64,000 nt of DNA from assembly GCA_037577475.1 (NCBI GenBank), contig CM075201.1, positions 7,173,501 to 7,237,500 of the forward strand. Reading direction: 5' to 3'. A model generated the notes under the pieces. That model saw only the letters and a program-made list of their open reading frames with translations, was not told the origin of the DNA and did no database searches. The stretch comes from Chaunax sp. Z400 (lineage: Eukaryota > Chordata > Actinopteri > Lophiiformes > Chaunacidae). Shown here piece after piece: positions 24,852 through 36,769 of this stretch; the stretch's first letter is position 1, and every line of letters starts with the position of its first letter. A program made the position numbers and the translations under genes.

Positions 24852-27800
24852 ATGCCTCCCCTCCCTCTTGATGAGCGCATAGTGGTCATCCAGCGCCCCA
24901 AAAACTTAGCCCTGTATGAGGCTTCCCCACAAGCCATCCCACAGCACTCCTCTCATATATCAGCCTCATCTAACGGACAAGTAGCTCACCCTCCTCATGT
25001 CCACCCTTCTCAGTCCCATTTCTGCTCCCCCTCCTGTAAACCTCTGACTCTGGAATGCAAGCGAAGATCCGCCCGCACGCAGAAATTCAAGGGCGACCAG
25101 CCTGTCATCCCAACAGGTGCCAGACACATCCCTAGCCACTGCCATAGCAATGGCACAGTAACTCTTGGCCCTCGGCTTCCCTCCCACACACATACTATTG
25201 ATATCAGGGTGACAGTGGACAAAGGAGGACAGCGAGGAGGATTCAGCAACTCGTTAGGGCGCAGCGGAAGTGTAAAGGGTGGCAACGGAAAATGTGTCTC
25301 TTCACAGTTGGATCAAGGACAATGTGAGAGAAAACCTGGAACTACAGGGAGGCCAGGCGGAGCCGAACACAAGTCACAGCAAAGTCGCCTTAGTCAGCTG
25401 TCATCCTCCCCTGGAGGCATCTTGCAATTCGTCCCCGCTCAGACGCAGCTGCATAAATTCAGGAGTGAAAAGGAAAAGGAAAACACCAGTTTTCTGAACA
25501 GAATCAACCAGGAATTTCCCTCTTTGGGTCACAAAAAGAATTCCAAACTGGGAACTGTCCGCCAAAGTCATAACAGCCACAGTCTGCCCGTCCCTGTGCC
25601 CCATGCTGCCATCCTAAACTCCAACTATTCCTCATCTCCTCCCTCGCAATCCACACATGCCCCAATCTCACTCCAGCAACTCAGCCAGCCGCACCCATGC
25701 CGCAACAGGGATCACCGCCCTCACATTCTTCATGGTCTACCCCTCTCCCCCTGCTCCTCCCATGCTGGAGGGTTCCCCAGCCCTGACCATACCTGCACCA
25801 TTGACTGCACCCACCCATTCAGTTGCTGCTGCTGGAGGTTGGTAATATGCAGAGGGTGTAAAGGGCGATCTGAAAGCTGCCAAGGAGGTGGAGGAAGCTC
25901 TTCCACCTCAATTTCCTGTGCTCACAATGTGCGACCAGTGAAGAGAGGAGGCAAAGAAATGGGCCTAAGAAATTTGGGTGGATGTCTCTCCACCGCCTCC
26001 ACCTCCAACACCTCCTCATCTAACAGCACTGTGTCGGATTGCAGAGCAACCCTATTTAAACCTCCGCGCTGTGCCTCCTGCTCTGGTGAGGCTGGAAATT
26101 TTGAGAGTCCTGCTATTCTCCGCAAAAAACTGGTAGGGGGATGCCTGCCCTGTACCCCGTTGTCCTCTTCAGCCCCTCTTCGGGCAATGCAGAGTTGCGT
26201 CACAGGCTGCGACCCCAAAGCCTCTCAGACAGGCAGCTCCACCTGCAGCTACTGCAGCAGCGACCCCATAGTGGTGACATTCAACCCTCGCCGATGCAAA
26301 CCTCCAGGAAGAGGCATTGGAGCATCTCATCAGGGTATGTACCAAGCTGATGATGATGACTATAGTGTGCGGACCATCTGGCCCGAAGAACTGGCCAAGA
26401 AGATGACCCATTCTAAAGCCCAAAAGAATCACTATGCCGGGATGGGAGTAGGAGTTGGGAAAAGCTATGCAAGTCAGGCCAAGAATGGCAGTAACAGAAC
26501 AGGCCTTGTCCTTCTGGACTCTCAAAACCTCCAGGAATACGCTCATTCTCATCTAACAGACCATGCTGGCCGACGGCGGCTTCAACAAGGAAAAATGGCT
26601 GCCCTTGATTTTATGAGCTGCCGGTCAGGATCTAGGTACGATGAAGGACAAAATTCGCTGAAGAGGCTCTTGAATAAAAGCGAAGACGTAGGAATGGGTG
26701 ATGGTCCTGAGCAAAATGGAGATACTTCATATCCACGCTCCCCCTCTCCACGCTCTGCATCCCCGCCATCACCTGTGTCCTTTTCACCTCCACCGTCCGC
26801 CCCGAGCACACTCATCAAACCCAAACCTTGGCAGAGAGACAGGGAGGGAGGACATTCTCTGCCGTCAGCTCAGTCTCTTCACCTGGCCCTCAATTCCCTG
26901 AACAGAGAACAAGATGAGGAGAACAGCAGAAGTAAGAATAGCTTACAATTTACACATCCAACTGGTGAAGTATATATACTACTTACATATTAATAGCAGT
27001 TAACTTCCCACTTTTGAATCAGTGATTTCATTGGTGATTTAGTTGTTTAGTTTTCTCGTCTCTTACATGTTTTAAAGTAGTATTCTCATCTTTCCTTGCT
27101 CTGTGTCAAAGATAACGGTCTTCACACGATGCAAACCATGTCTCCACTTTCTCCCCCCTCACATTTTCTCCCAGTGCACCTTTCTCTTCCACTCTCCTCC
27201 TCTTTGCCGGCTTCTCTGTCCGATGAGAGCGTGATGACTCCAGATGCAGAGAACGCTGTGGTCAGCCCCATCCTGCCCTTCCTGTTTCTGGGGAATGAGA
27301 GAGACGCCCAAGACCTGGACCTGCTGCTGCGCCTCAACATCGGCTACGTGGTCAACGTGACGACACACCTGCCCCTCTATCACGTCAATTCTGGACTGCG
27401 GTACAAAAGGCTGCCGGCCACTGATAACAGCAAGCAAAACCTTCGGCAGTACTTTGAGGAGGTTTTTGAGTTTATTGGTGAGAGTCCCATCTTTGATATA
27501 CTTTTCTATTTGTGTACATTTATGTGGTGTATTGTAGAGATATTGAACAAAAAAGGCATCTCGATGTTTTCCTAGGATTTTGTTGATAATGATGATTAGA
27601 TGATATTTTGCATCCTTATCATATTATATACATATTGTATCATATATTGCTGCCTACTAATGATATCAGTTGAAACAACTTGTTTAAGGAAAATATATAT
27701 TATTTATTTACTTAAAACTGAAGTATTCAAGTAAGAACCATGTCTATTGGGATGTAGTTGGTTTGTTATGTTTGTTTGTTTGTTATGTGTTGCCATCTGT

Positions 27801-28814
27801 TGCATATCTTGTCATGAGGCACTTTTTTGCCGAATGATTCCACCAACGTTTGCGTAGTGTTATTTTTTTTTTTTTTTTTTTTTTTTTTTGTGACGACAGC
27901 TTGGGCTTTTGAGCTTTTGTTTGTTCCGAGATGGTGAAACGTTTTGATCATGGAGCTGTCTTTAAGCAGCTGTCTTTTTGAACCCAAATCCATGCAAGTG
28001 ATGATGATGATCTGCGTCTTGCAACTAAGGCGACGAAGGCTACTGGTGTCTCCGTTTTGTTTCCTGACACCAATTTTTCATTCACAGTCATCCGACCTGA
28101 GTAAATGAGCTAGTTCCGTCTAAAGTTTCCCTCAGGATAGCTGGCGCTCAGAAGCGAGTAAGATGCCCGGCTCGCTGGCTTGGACCCAGACGTGTTTCAA
28201 AAAACTTATGGATTTCAGGACATTTTCATGTCTGGTTGTATTCCTTAAATTAACATCATTGGATCACACACTTGCTGCACCTTTCATTGATTAAAACTAG
28301 ACTAAAATACTTCCGGTTTTCTTTGACTAAAATAACAATAAAATGCCCAGACTTCTTGTTGACTAAAACTTGGCTAAAAGAAACAGGATAATGTCGACTA
28401 AATATGATAAAACCTAGTAAGGACATTTGACACAAGACTAAGACTAAATTGAAGAATATCTGACCACTACCAGCATGTCATGCTAAACCAGTCTTTTCTT
28501 CTGTAATCAGCAAATTGATCTCTCCTGTTTTGTTTTTCTCATCCTCAGAGGAGGCATATCAGAGTGGACAGGGAGTGCTGGTACACTGCCAGGCAGGCGT
28601 GTCGCGTTCTGCAACCATCGTCATTGCCTACCTTATGAAGCACACCCTAATGACAATGACAGATGCCTACAAATATGTGCGGAGCCGCCGTCCGGTGGTG
28701 TCCCCGAATCTAAACTTCATGGGCCAACTTTTGGAGTTTGAGAGGGACCTCAACTCTGGGGTGACTCCTCGCATCCTGATGCCTAAACTTAACGGCGTGG
28801 AGACGCAGGTGTGA
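24852..28814 (+). CDS. dusp10: Dual-specificity MAP kinase phosphatase, DUSP10/MKP-5 type with long N-terminal extension
   Basis: Three coding exons in phase: 24852-26931, 27112-27477 and 28549-28814; predicted 903 aa against 482 for human DUSP10. The start MPPLPLDERIVV matches the MPPSPLDDRVVV start of DUSP10. Residues about 20-505 are a low-complexity Ser/His/Pro/Cys-rich region far longer than in mammals. From about residue 505 comes a rhodanese/CH2-like module (WPEELAKKM, then RRRLQQGK kinase-docking basic patch) that lacks about eight residues after the EYxxSH motif. The catalytic domain starts near 735 (SPILPFLFLGNERDAQDLD), with general acid Asp798 (LPATDNSKQNLRQYF) and P-loop HCQAGVSR with Cys829 and Arg835. 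It ends RILMPKLNGVETQV, as in DUSP10. Expected to dephosphorylate p38 and JNK. I cannot tell whether this is the DUSP10 orthologue or a fish-specific duplicate, so the symbol means family. Confidence 0.9.
27864..27889. repeat. Poly(T) tract in a DUSP10-like intron
   Basis: About 26 uninterrupted T in the second coding intron, possibly the poly(A) tail of a minus-strand retroposed insert in 27780-28220, but no element body is recognised. Confidence 0.6.
28289..28460. repeat. Degenerate tandem/dispersed repeat of GACTAAAA words
   Basis: Irregular repeats of (G)ACTAAAA/ACTAGACTAAAAT/GACTAAAACTTGGCTAAAAG, at least eight occurrences in 170 bases, just upstream of the last DUSP exon. Clearly repetitive by eye; the family is recognised as occurring in fish introns but not named. 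Confidence 0.5.
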
Positions 28815-29932
28815 GAGAGGTCAGGGGTCAGGAGCGTTAGGCTAGGTAAAGACAAGACAAATATTTAAGTGGCATTAAAGAGTGTCAAAGAAAGAGTGTA
28901 GCACATTTTAGAAGGAAGACATGATGAGAAACAATACAATTGGAAAATGGTGATGTGTTGGACAATTAGAGCACTTTTAATACTGTGAAACATGAGAAGA
29001 AAGAGATTTGTGTTTCTTAGACAACATGATCATGTAGTATGCTGTTTATAAGATAATGTGCCAATGTTTTGTATAGATTTAACATCACTCTCAGATATCT
29101 TATTTGTGTTATTCTGGTGATTCTTCCTTCTCGTTCCCATCGTTTACATTCACAGCCACTCAAAGAAATACAGTGACTCTATTGAAATGAATCATAAATG
29201 CATGCAGAACAGGAATGCAAACATTGAAAGGAGTCTCTGGTATTGTCACGTTTCATCTACACCACCACCGTGATGTTTCAGACCACATGCAGACACACAC
29301 AGGATATTACAATGCACTTTACCCTTCATGCATTTGTTTCATTATCACCAAATGAGTTGTCACAAGGATCCGTCACACAGACCTCAGTCACTGTTTTTGG
29401 TTGATCTCATCACCTCTATGGGTTTTTCTCCTGTTTGGGGACCACACTATGGAGGAGCATGGACCTTGTAAGTAGCATTGAGTAGCATTAACCTTGGAAA
29501 CCTATCAGAGAAGAGACAAACAGCTCATGGAAATGTGTAGGAATGGTTTTATTTCATCAGAACAGCCTGTATATTGCTTAGATTTGTATTGACATCCCCT
29601 TCATAGATGAGCTGCTCACAGGGTTGGAGTAACAATATAATCAAAGTACAGCTGACATCAACACAGTGTTAAAGTTTCTGAATTCTACATTTTACTATTC
29701 AGGTGAATTCACTGAAACAAGATCATTTTAAACACGTTCAGAGCTTAACCGACACCAAAACTCAACTGTAATATCTGAGGATTTTCTTATGCACACTATG
29801 ATTTATAGTATATTTGACCCAAGGTGTGAGCAGACAGATGTTGTCTTGCTGCTATGTGCTTTAAAACAACAGACCTTCTCGACCTGTGCACTGTTTATTT
29901 TGTTGTTGATTTGTAAGTGAACTGCGTTATGC

Positions 29933-29949
29933 ATTTATTTATTTATTTT
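29933..29949 (+). promoter_or_regulatory. AU-rich element (overlapping ATTTA)
   Basis: Four ATTT units in a row give three overlapping AUUUA pentamers, about 1.1 kb downstream of the DUSP stop codon. This is the classic sequence bound by mRNA-destabilising proteins of the TTP/AUF1 type. Function depends on the region being part of the mature 3'UTR. Confidence 0.45.
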
Positions 29950-30280
29950 CATGATGTAGAGAAAAAAGGTTGACCTTGTGTAAACATCCTGTGGCAGAAG
30001 TGTTATTTGATACAGTGCCAGGATGAGACTGACAACCAATAAGAAGTTATTTCACAGCTTACTTACACTATCTTGTCATCAACAAATCTACTTTATATTT
30101 AATTACCTAAATACCTTCTGGAGGAGAACTGAGATGTGATATCTTAACTGTTTAGATGTTACTCCTGAACTGTTCTTTTGCCTTATTGTCATCCTTACTG
30201 AACTGTGTCACTCATGACCATGTATTATTTTTAATATTTCCTTCCAGGCAATTTGAACAGTTCTGGTTTAGAATTTGTAA

Positions 30281-30331
30281 AAATAAATAAATAAATATAA
30301 TAATAATGATAATAATAATAATAATAATAAC
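30281..30331. repeat. (AAAT)n/(AAT)n microsatellite
   Basis: AAATAAATAAATAAAT running into AAT triplets with one GAT interruption. It supplies several chance AATAAA hexamers, so it should not be taken alone as a poly(A) site. Confidence 0.85.
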
Positions 30332-32929
30332 AGGACATAGGAAGAAATTTTTAAAAATGGGACTTTTTACAAGCATTGTTTATTACAAAACATACTAAAC
30401 TTTGCCCACAAGTGACTCATAAATCAGTCATACTATGCAAAGCCTGTGCAGATTTCTTTTTGTATTGTGCTGCTCATAAATGACCCTAAAATAATACAAA
30501 TTCTGAGCTTAATTCAAAAGCTTTTCAAAATTGTATAACCTCTTGTTAAAACTCCATATTATATAGGCAAATTGTCTTCATGCAGAGAACCAGTGGTTCG
30601 TGGAGAGCTGACGATTTCTAATGTGTCAGCTAAAGATGAGAATTATTTTGCACATTTTCTAAACTGATGCCATACAATTTTTTTTTATAACATGCTGTTA
30701 ATACACAGTCATTTATGACTCAAGCATTTGCTAAAAAGAAAAAAGAAAGCCTTTTTTTTGCTAGCATCAGCTGTTAAAAAAGTCAAATAAGACATTCTTG
30801 TACAGAAGGATTCAATTCACTTATGCAAGCCTTTTGAAAGAAGGGGACTCTTGTGCTCTTATTATTGATGTATTTGTGTTCTCTTCTCCTATAAATAAAT
30901 GGTTGTGCAGTCTGACAGGGACCTCCGGGCACTCTAATAGGGATTTGGCAAAGATCTGTTATTGATTAAAGATCATTTGACATATGATGATTTAGAGAGG
31001 GAAAGTACAATACAAGCATGAGTCCATAAAAACCCAAATAAATAAGAATCATAGAAGTAAATGTTTCAGAATATGAAATATGAATCATTTCTACCAAATT
31101 CCATTCAGTTACAAGTTTCTACAACCAAAATGCCTTCAGTTTAGCCTTGTGTCATCTGGTCCTCTGCTGTTGTCATTATAAATATGACTGTAAAATGATC
31201 CTGAATTGTGCTTGGTTGATTTTTTTTCAAATGATGTTGATATAGTCTATATTTTTTCTACGGTCTTCATCTTGCCAGGTATGCACATATAATCTGTGTA
31301 CTTCCAGTTTTTTTTTTTTTTACATGAATTTGTTTTGTATGATTGGCTGTTGGTGCAAAATGACAACTTTCTCCTCTGCAGTGGCATTAAGGATCTTCAG
31401 CTGTGGTTTGTGTTACAGTCTTACAGTTTCACTGTTATCAGACCTCGGTAAACGTCGGTCAGCCCCTTGTTTTTAACTCTCTCCTCTACTTCATCTGGAG
31501 AAACGTCAACTAAACATGCAGTTCACTCCTCCCGTCTCTCCAGCTCAGCTCACAGGAGGAGAAGTATTGACTTTTGAGGAGGGCCTGTTGCTATTGCTCC
31601 TTGATTTTTATACAGACTTTATATGCAAAATGGTTGTCAAAGCAATTCCTTCAATTCCCCGTTGAATGGATTCGTTGTGCAGTTGAATCAATGCTGACCT
31701 CAGTCGTTTGTATTCAAGAGACATGTTGAGGGAAACTGAACATTTTCTGTATAATTCATATAAACTGAAGGGCCAGTGTCTCTGTGAGTGTCAGTGTGTA
31801 AAAATATTCTGTTGAAAAGAGGAAAGCTGTTACTGGATGTATGATAACTTTTTGAGGACACTGTATATCTGTGCATTGCTTATTTGTGGGAACTTAATTA
31901 TTCCTGTTTGTATTTTATTGCTCTTTTTAAAAAAAAAACTGTGTTATTTCCTGTACCAAATATTGAATTGACAGACATTGTTTAGCGATGACTATTATGC
32001 GAAGATGCAAGGAAAAAGCAGATCACCTCCTTCCTTTCTGATGGGGGTAAGAACTCTTCAGGTATGTCTGTCATAGTAATGCTGTGCCGTTCCACTCTGC
32101 TGTCCCACCTCTTCCAGAGACCCAAGAACTCATGTTATTAACCTGTGACGCTCTTCAGTTGCCCTCCTGCTTTTCATAATGGATTGTTTCTCTTTAGCAA
32201 ATGTAATATTTTCATATTGTAACTTGTCCTTGTATTTAGACAATGTTTTTACCTTCATGCACTGTGATTAATACAATGCTGCTACTATCACAAAGACTTT
32301 CTTTTGTACGTCTCAGCCAGCTGATGCAAACTGGTGAATATCGCTAAAAGTTACTCATACAAAGTGGGCTTGATAACAGAGGCCCTGCTCACATTGTATA
32401 GATTCAAATCCAGGCTTCATTGTGCTGCCTCGGTGCAGTGTATTCATCTCAGAGTAACTGAGCACAGCCGGAGGATGTGTAGCTGTTCCTGTGGGTCTTC
32501 TGTTATAAGCATGATAAAAGTATAATGTAGCAGTAAAATATTTAAAGACCTAACTCATCGCTCACTGTGGTCCTCTACAGCTGTGATGTTGCTTTATCTG
32601 CAGAAATGCTGCACAGTTTTACGGCGACTGTGGTAAAACCTCCAAACAAAGGAATATTTGGCAACTGTCCTTAAACTACTTCATAAATGTCAAGTTAAAT
32701 CATTAATCCTGTAACTGAATCTTTGACAAGATGCATATTTGGATCAAATATTTCTATGCTTCATGAAAGTGCATTTGTGTTTGCTGCAGTGTTGACATCT
32801 GCAACATATTAACATTTACTTTGAATTTTAGATCATGGGTAAAATCAAGCACATCATGACAGGATTAAACACAGAATTTTAACAAATGTAATTACATTTA
32901 AGGCACACTAGTGACACAGCAATCTTTGT

Positions 32930-33410
32930 TGATCCACCACTTGACTGAATATCAACAGCTGTTGGACAGATTGCTATGTAATTGTGCACAGACATTCATG
33001 GCATCCTCCTAACTTTGATAATCCCTTCATTTTTCCTGTAGCGTCTCCATGAGGTTGACATTTTCGACTTTTAGTGAAAAATCCCTCCAACTATTTGATG
33101 TATCTCTATGTAACTTGGTTCAGACTTTCGAGGTCTGCAAAAAAAAAAGTAAAATCTTGAATCCTCCTAACTTTTCATTTACATCTGCAGGTCTAAATGT
33201 CTGTTTATCCTGAACCGTGGAACCTGCAAAACTGATCACATTCCTACTAGCAAATTTGCAAATGTTAGCGTGGTAACATGCTAGTATAAGACATTAGCCA
33301 TATATCTGCTAAACATCAGCCTGCTAGCATAATCAAATCAATCATAATCATGTTAGGATGCTGACATTAGCATTCGGCTCAAAGCACCTGTGTGCATAAA
33401 TGTAACTGCA
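32930..33410 (-). repeat. Dispersed repeat (family of 22415-22740), minus orientation
   Basis: On the minus strand this carries the same word order as the plus copy: GCTAACATTTGCAAATTTGC, GGATTCAAGATTTTAC-like segments, and CCATGAATGTCTGTGCACAATT near 32985-33003. Extra reiteration of the 'rest of element' makes it longer. Matching by eye; boundaries approximate. Confidence 0.5.
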
Positions 33411-34829
33411 CGTTTGCAACATTGTGATTCAGATCTGCTCATTTTAATGCACATTCGTTTTTAAGTCTTTTTTAATAAAATTAGTAAACAACTTGACCGA
33501 AGTAGTGTGAACTTCAAAAATATTAATTACCTCTTATATACAGTATATGCAACTGATCTTGTGTTATGGTGTGATTTTCAATATTTTCTAAATAGATTTG
33601 GTGGAAGAAATTAATGAACAATAACACTTATTACAATAAAACAGACAATGTTATAAACATCCATAGGACATTAAAGGCTATGAAAAAGTACATTTAGACT
33701 TAATTTAATTATGTCTCCTTATATAAAATATATTTGTGTGCTTTGAGGCTAATAAACTTTGAGAATCTTAAGAAGATCTCAGAGATTAAATTCCAAAGAC
33801 CCCACATCAGTATGTCATCTCTTGCACAAAATATGCAAAAAGTCCAGTGGAGTTAATCTGAAATACACTTAAGGGAACCTATAGCTAGTAAGTCAACTGG
33901 TGTCAAGATTATTATGTCAAATATACATAATGAATGAAGAGGTTTAGTTGAGGTTTTTTCTGCAGCCTCTATCCTTTGTGAGTTACAAGGATGAAGATGA
34001 CAAGAGAAGATGGATGGAATTGAATCATTGGTTTAGATGTGACTATTCTTTGTTAGCATGATGTTAAACTCTCCTCCAGAACAGTGTGCAATGCACAGGC
34101 ACACTCTTCGGTTTCTTAGGTTTGGTTCGCAGCAGCTCGGAAGAAACTGATTCCTCTGTTGATGACACGACTGAAGATTTCCCATCAATCAATGATTTAA
34201 ATTGCTGCCTTGTCTTTTGTTGGTTATTGATGAATATGATACCTTAATATCATCCTAAAGTGTGCAGTACAAAGCCCCAATGTCTGGATTTGGAACTTGT
34301 TCTCCATGTTATTTTGTAGTAAACACACTGAAACTGGCTCTTTTAATAAAAAGAAAAGAGAAATAATCACTGTTGAGAGTGTCTGTTGTTTTAATTCATT
34401 GCATTTGTTTCTCTACCATGCAGTGTATAGGCTGAGGTTCACTCAGCCGACTGATCACCAGCACTCTGAATGAAGTCAGGAGTGTCTATTTGGAAAGTAT
34501 TGAGCCGTTACATTACCATCAATACAAACAGCCAATTGCAATTGATGATTCAGATGATGACCCCACCCAAATCTGCTTTGCTCATCATTGCATAAGAGCT
34601 GGTTTGGGATTCACAGCTGTGTGAGCACCCGGGGTGGATCGATCAGAGAGAGAGAGGTTAAATCAAGCTCACTGTCTGCCTGGAATAACTGCTGCAAGTA
34701 CAAAGCATGTGTAGTAAGGAGCAGCACCGTACTGACTGTATGTAACAGTGGGGGGCAGGTTGATGTTTCATAATGACTCATCATTCTCTAACATGAAGAT
34801 CTGAGTGCAGCTCAGTTTTAGCCATGTTC

Positions 34830-35040
34830 GATCCATCGTTGGAGGGATGGACATGTCGCTCTGCTGCCCTGCTTTGGTTCAGACTGAAAATATCTCAACT
34901 ACAGGATGGATTGCTGAGGAAGTTTGTACAGACATTCATGCGCCCACCTCAGGATGAAACCTGATGACTGAGGTGATCCCTTCACTTTTCATCTCGCACC
35001 ATCATCGGGTCAAAGATTGTACTAAGATCCTAAATACATG
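34830..35040 (-). repeat. Dispersed repeat (family of 22415-22740), minus orientation, 3' part
   Basis: Contains GGTTCAGACTGAAAATATCTCAAC, TGTACAGACATTCATGCGCC and CAGGATGAAACCTGATGACTGAGGTGATCC, the reverse of the familiar 'CATGAATGTCTGTAC' and 'GAGATATTTCAGTCTG' words of this repeat family. Boundaries approximate. Confidence 0.55.
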
Positions 35041-35334
35041 ATTTATGACCAAATGCTTGCAAAACTAAAGACAGTCCCATCAGTTTTAGATGATTGATTG
35101 ATGATCGATTGATTAAATGATGACTAATTGATTATTATTGACTGACTGATCGATGCATTTGCCATTATTTTAACTACCTCGTCATTATTTGAGATTGCTG
35201 CAACTAGAAGTTTTGCTGACTCACTCATGGAGCCTTGATGACGTCAGAGTTCATTAAATATTCTCAAGTTTAAATCCATGAATTTGTTTCCTTTATTTAA
35301 GGTATTTATTTATTTTTCAATTCTGTTTTTTTTC

Positions 35335-35390
35335 TCCTTTTTTTGGAGCTGCTGTGAAGACTGAATTTCCCCTGTGAGGATTAATAAAGT
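35335..35390 (+). mobile_element. 3' tail of a non-LTR retrotransposon
   Basis: TTTCCCCTGTGAGGATTAATAAAGTCTCTATC is the terminal sequence type of a fish LINE; the tail at 53540-53587 reads TTTCCCCACTGTGGGACTAATAAAGGGATATC. Only the terminus is left here. It runs directly into the (ATCT)n array, which is the usual LINE-end microsatellite grossly expanded. Confidence 0.6.
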
Positions 35391-35582
35391 CTCTATCTGT
35401 CTATCTGTCTATCTGTCTATCTATCTATCATCTATCTATCTATCTATCATCTATCTATCTATCATCTATCTATCTATCTATCATCTATCTATCTATCATC
35501 TATCTATCTATCTATCTATCTATCTGTCTATCTGTCTATCTATCTATCATCTATCTATCTATCATCTATCTATCTATCTATC

Positions 35583-35681
<99 letters not shown>

Positions 35682-36004
35682 GTCTATCTATCTATCATCT
35701 ATCTATCTATCATCTATCTATCTATCTGTCTATCTATCTATCTATCATCTATCTATCATCTATCTATCTATCCTATCTATCTATCATCTATCTATCATCT
35801 ATCTATCTATCATCTATCTATCTATCTGTCTATCTATCTATCTATCATCTATCTATCATCTATCTATCTATCCTATCTATCTATCATCTATCTATCTATC
35901 ATCTATCTATCTATCTATCTATCCTATCTATCTATCTATCATCTATCTATCTATCTATCTATCCTATCTATCTATCCTATCTATCTATCATCTATCTATC
36001 TATC

Positions 36005-36044
<40 letters not shown>

Positions 36045-36086
36045 GTCTATCTATCTATCTATCTATCTATCTATCATCTATCTATC

Positions 36087-36121
<35 letters not shown>

Positions 36122-36376
36122 CTATCTATCTATCATCTATCTATCATCTATCTATCTATCCTATCTATCTATCATCTATCTATCTATCTATCCTATCTAT
36201 CTATCTATCATCTATCTATCTATCTATCATCTATCTATGTATCTATCTATCTATCTATCTATCCTATCTATCTATCATCTATCTATCTATCATCTATCTA
36301 TCTATCATCTATCTATCTATCTATCATCTATCTATGTATCTATCTATCTATCTATCCTATCTATCATCTATCTATG

Positions 36377-36432
<56 letters not shown>

Positions 36433-36518
36433 CTATCTATCTATCATCTATCTATCTATCATCTATCTATCTATCCTATCTATCTATCATCTATCTATCT
36501 ATCATCTATCTATCTATC

Positions 36519-36553
<35 letters not shown>

Positions 36554-36757
36554 ATCTATCTATCTATCTATCTATCTATCCTATCTATCTATCATCTATC
36601 TATCTATCATCTATCTATCTATCCTATCTATCTATCATCTATCTATCTATCATCTATCTATCTATCTATCTATCCTATCTATCTATCATCTATCTATCAT
36701 CTATCTATCTATCATCTATCTATCTATCTATCTATCATCTATCTATCTATCTATCTG
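35391..36757 (+). repeat. 1.36-kb (ATCT)n = (GATA)n array with variant units
   Basis: Almost pure tetranucleotide ATCT with recurrent one-base-short units (TATCATC), CCTATC steps and a few TCTG and TATG variants. The variants recur at short, similar spacings, giving a higher-order pattern such as repeated TATCATCTATCTATC blocks. The plus strand has no stop in any frame, so it yields a 500-residue YLSI pseudo-protein that is not a gene. Complement is (GATA)n. Confidence 0.97.
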
Positions 36758-36769
36758 TTTTAAATAGGT

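Larger units (their letters stand above)
28815..32300 (+). other. Probable long 3'UTR of the DUSP10-like gene and downstream sequence
   Basis: No coding frame follows the DUSP stop. An AU-rich element of overlapping ATTTA pentamers lies at 29933-29949 and an (AAT)n tract at 30281-30331, with many further ATTTA motifs. Stimulus-induced DUSP mRNAs are typically unstable through such elements. The transcript end is not determined; several AATAAA are present (for example in 30281-30296). Confidence 0.4.
32300..35330. other. Intergenic region with repeat copies, no gene seen
   Basis: Short frames only and no family motifs. Two reverse-oriented copies of the 22415-22740 repeat fill 32930-33410 and 34830-35040. 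A degenerate TGATTGATTGATGATCGAT-type stretch lies at 35085-35155. Confidence 0.55.
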
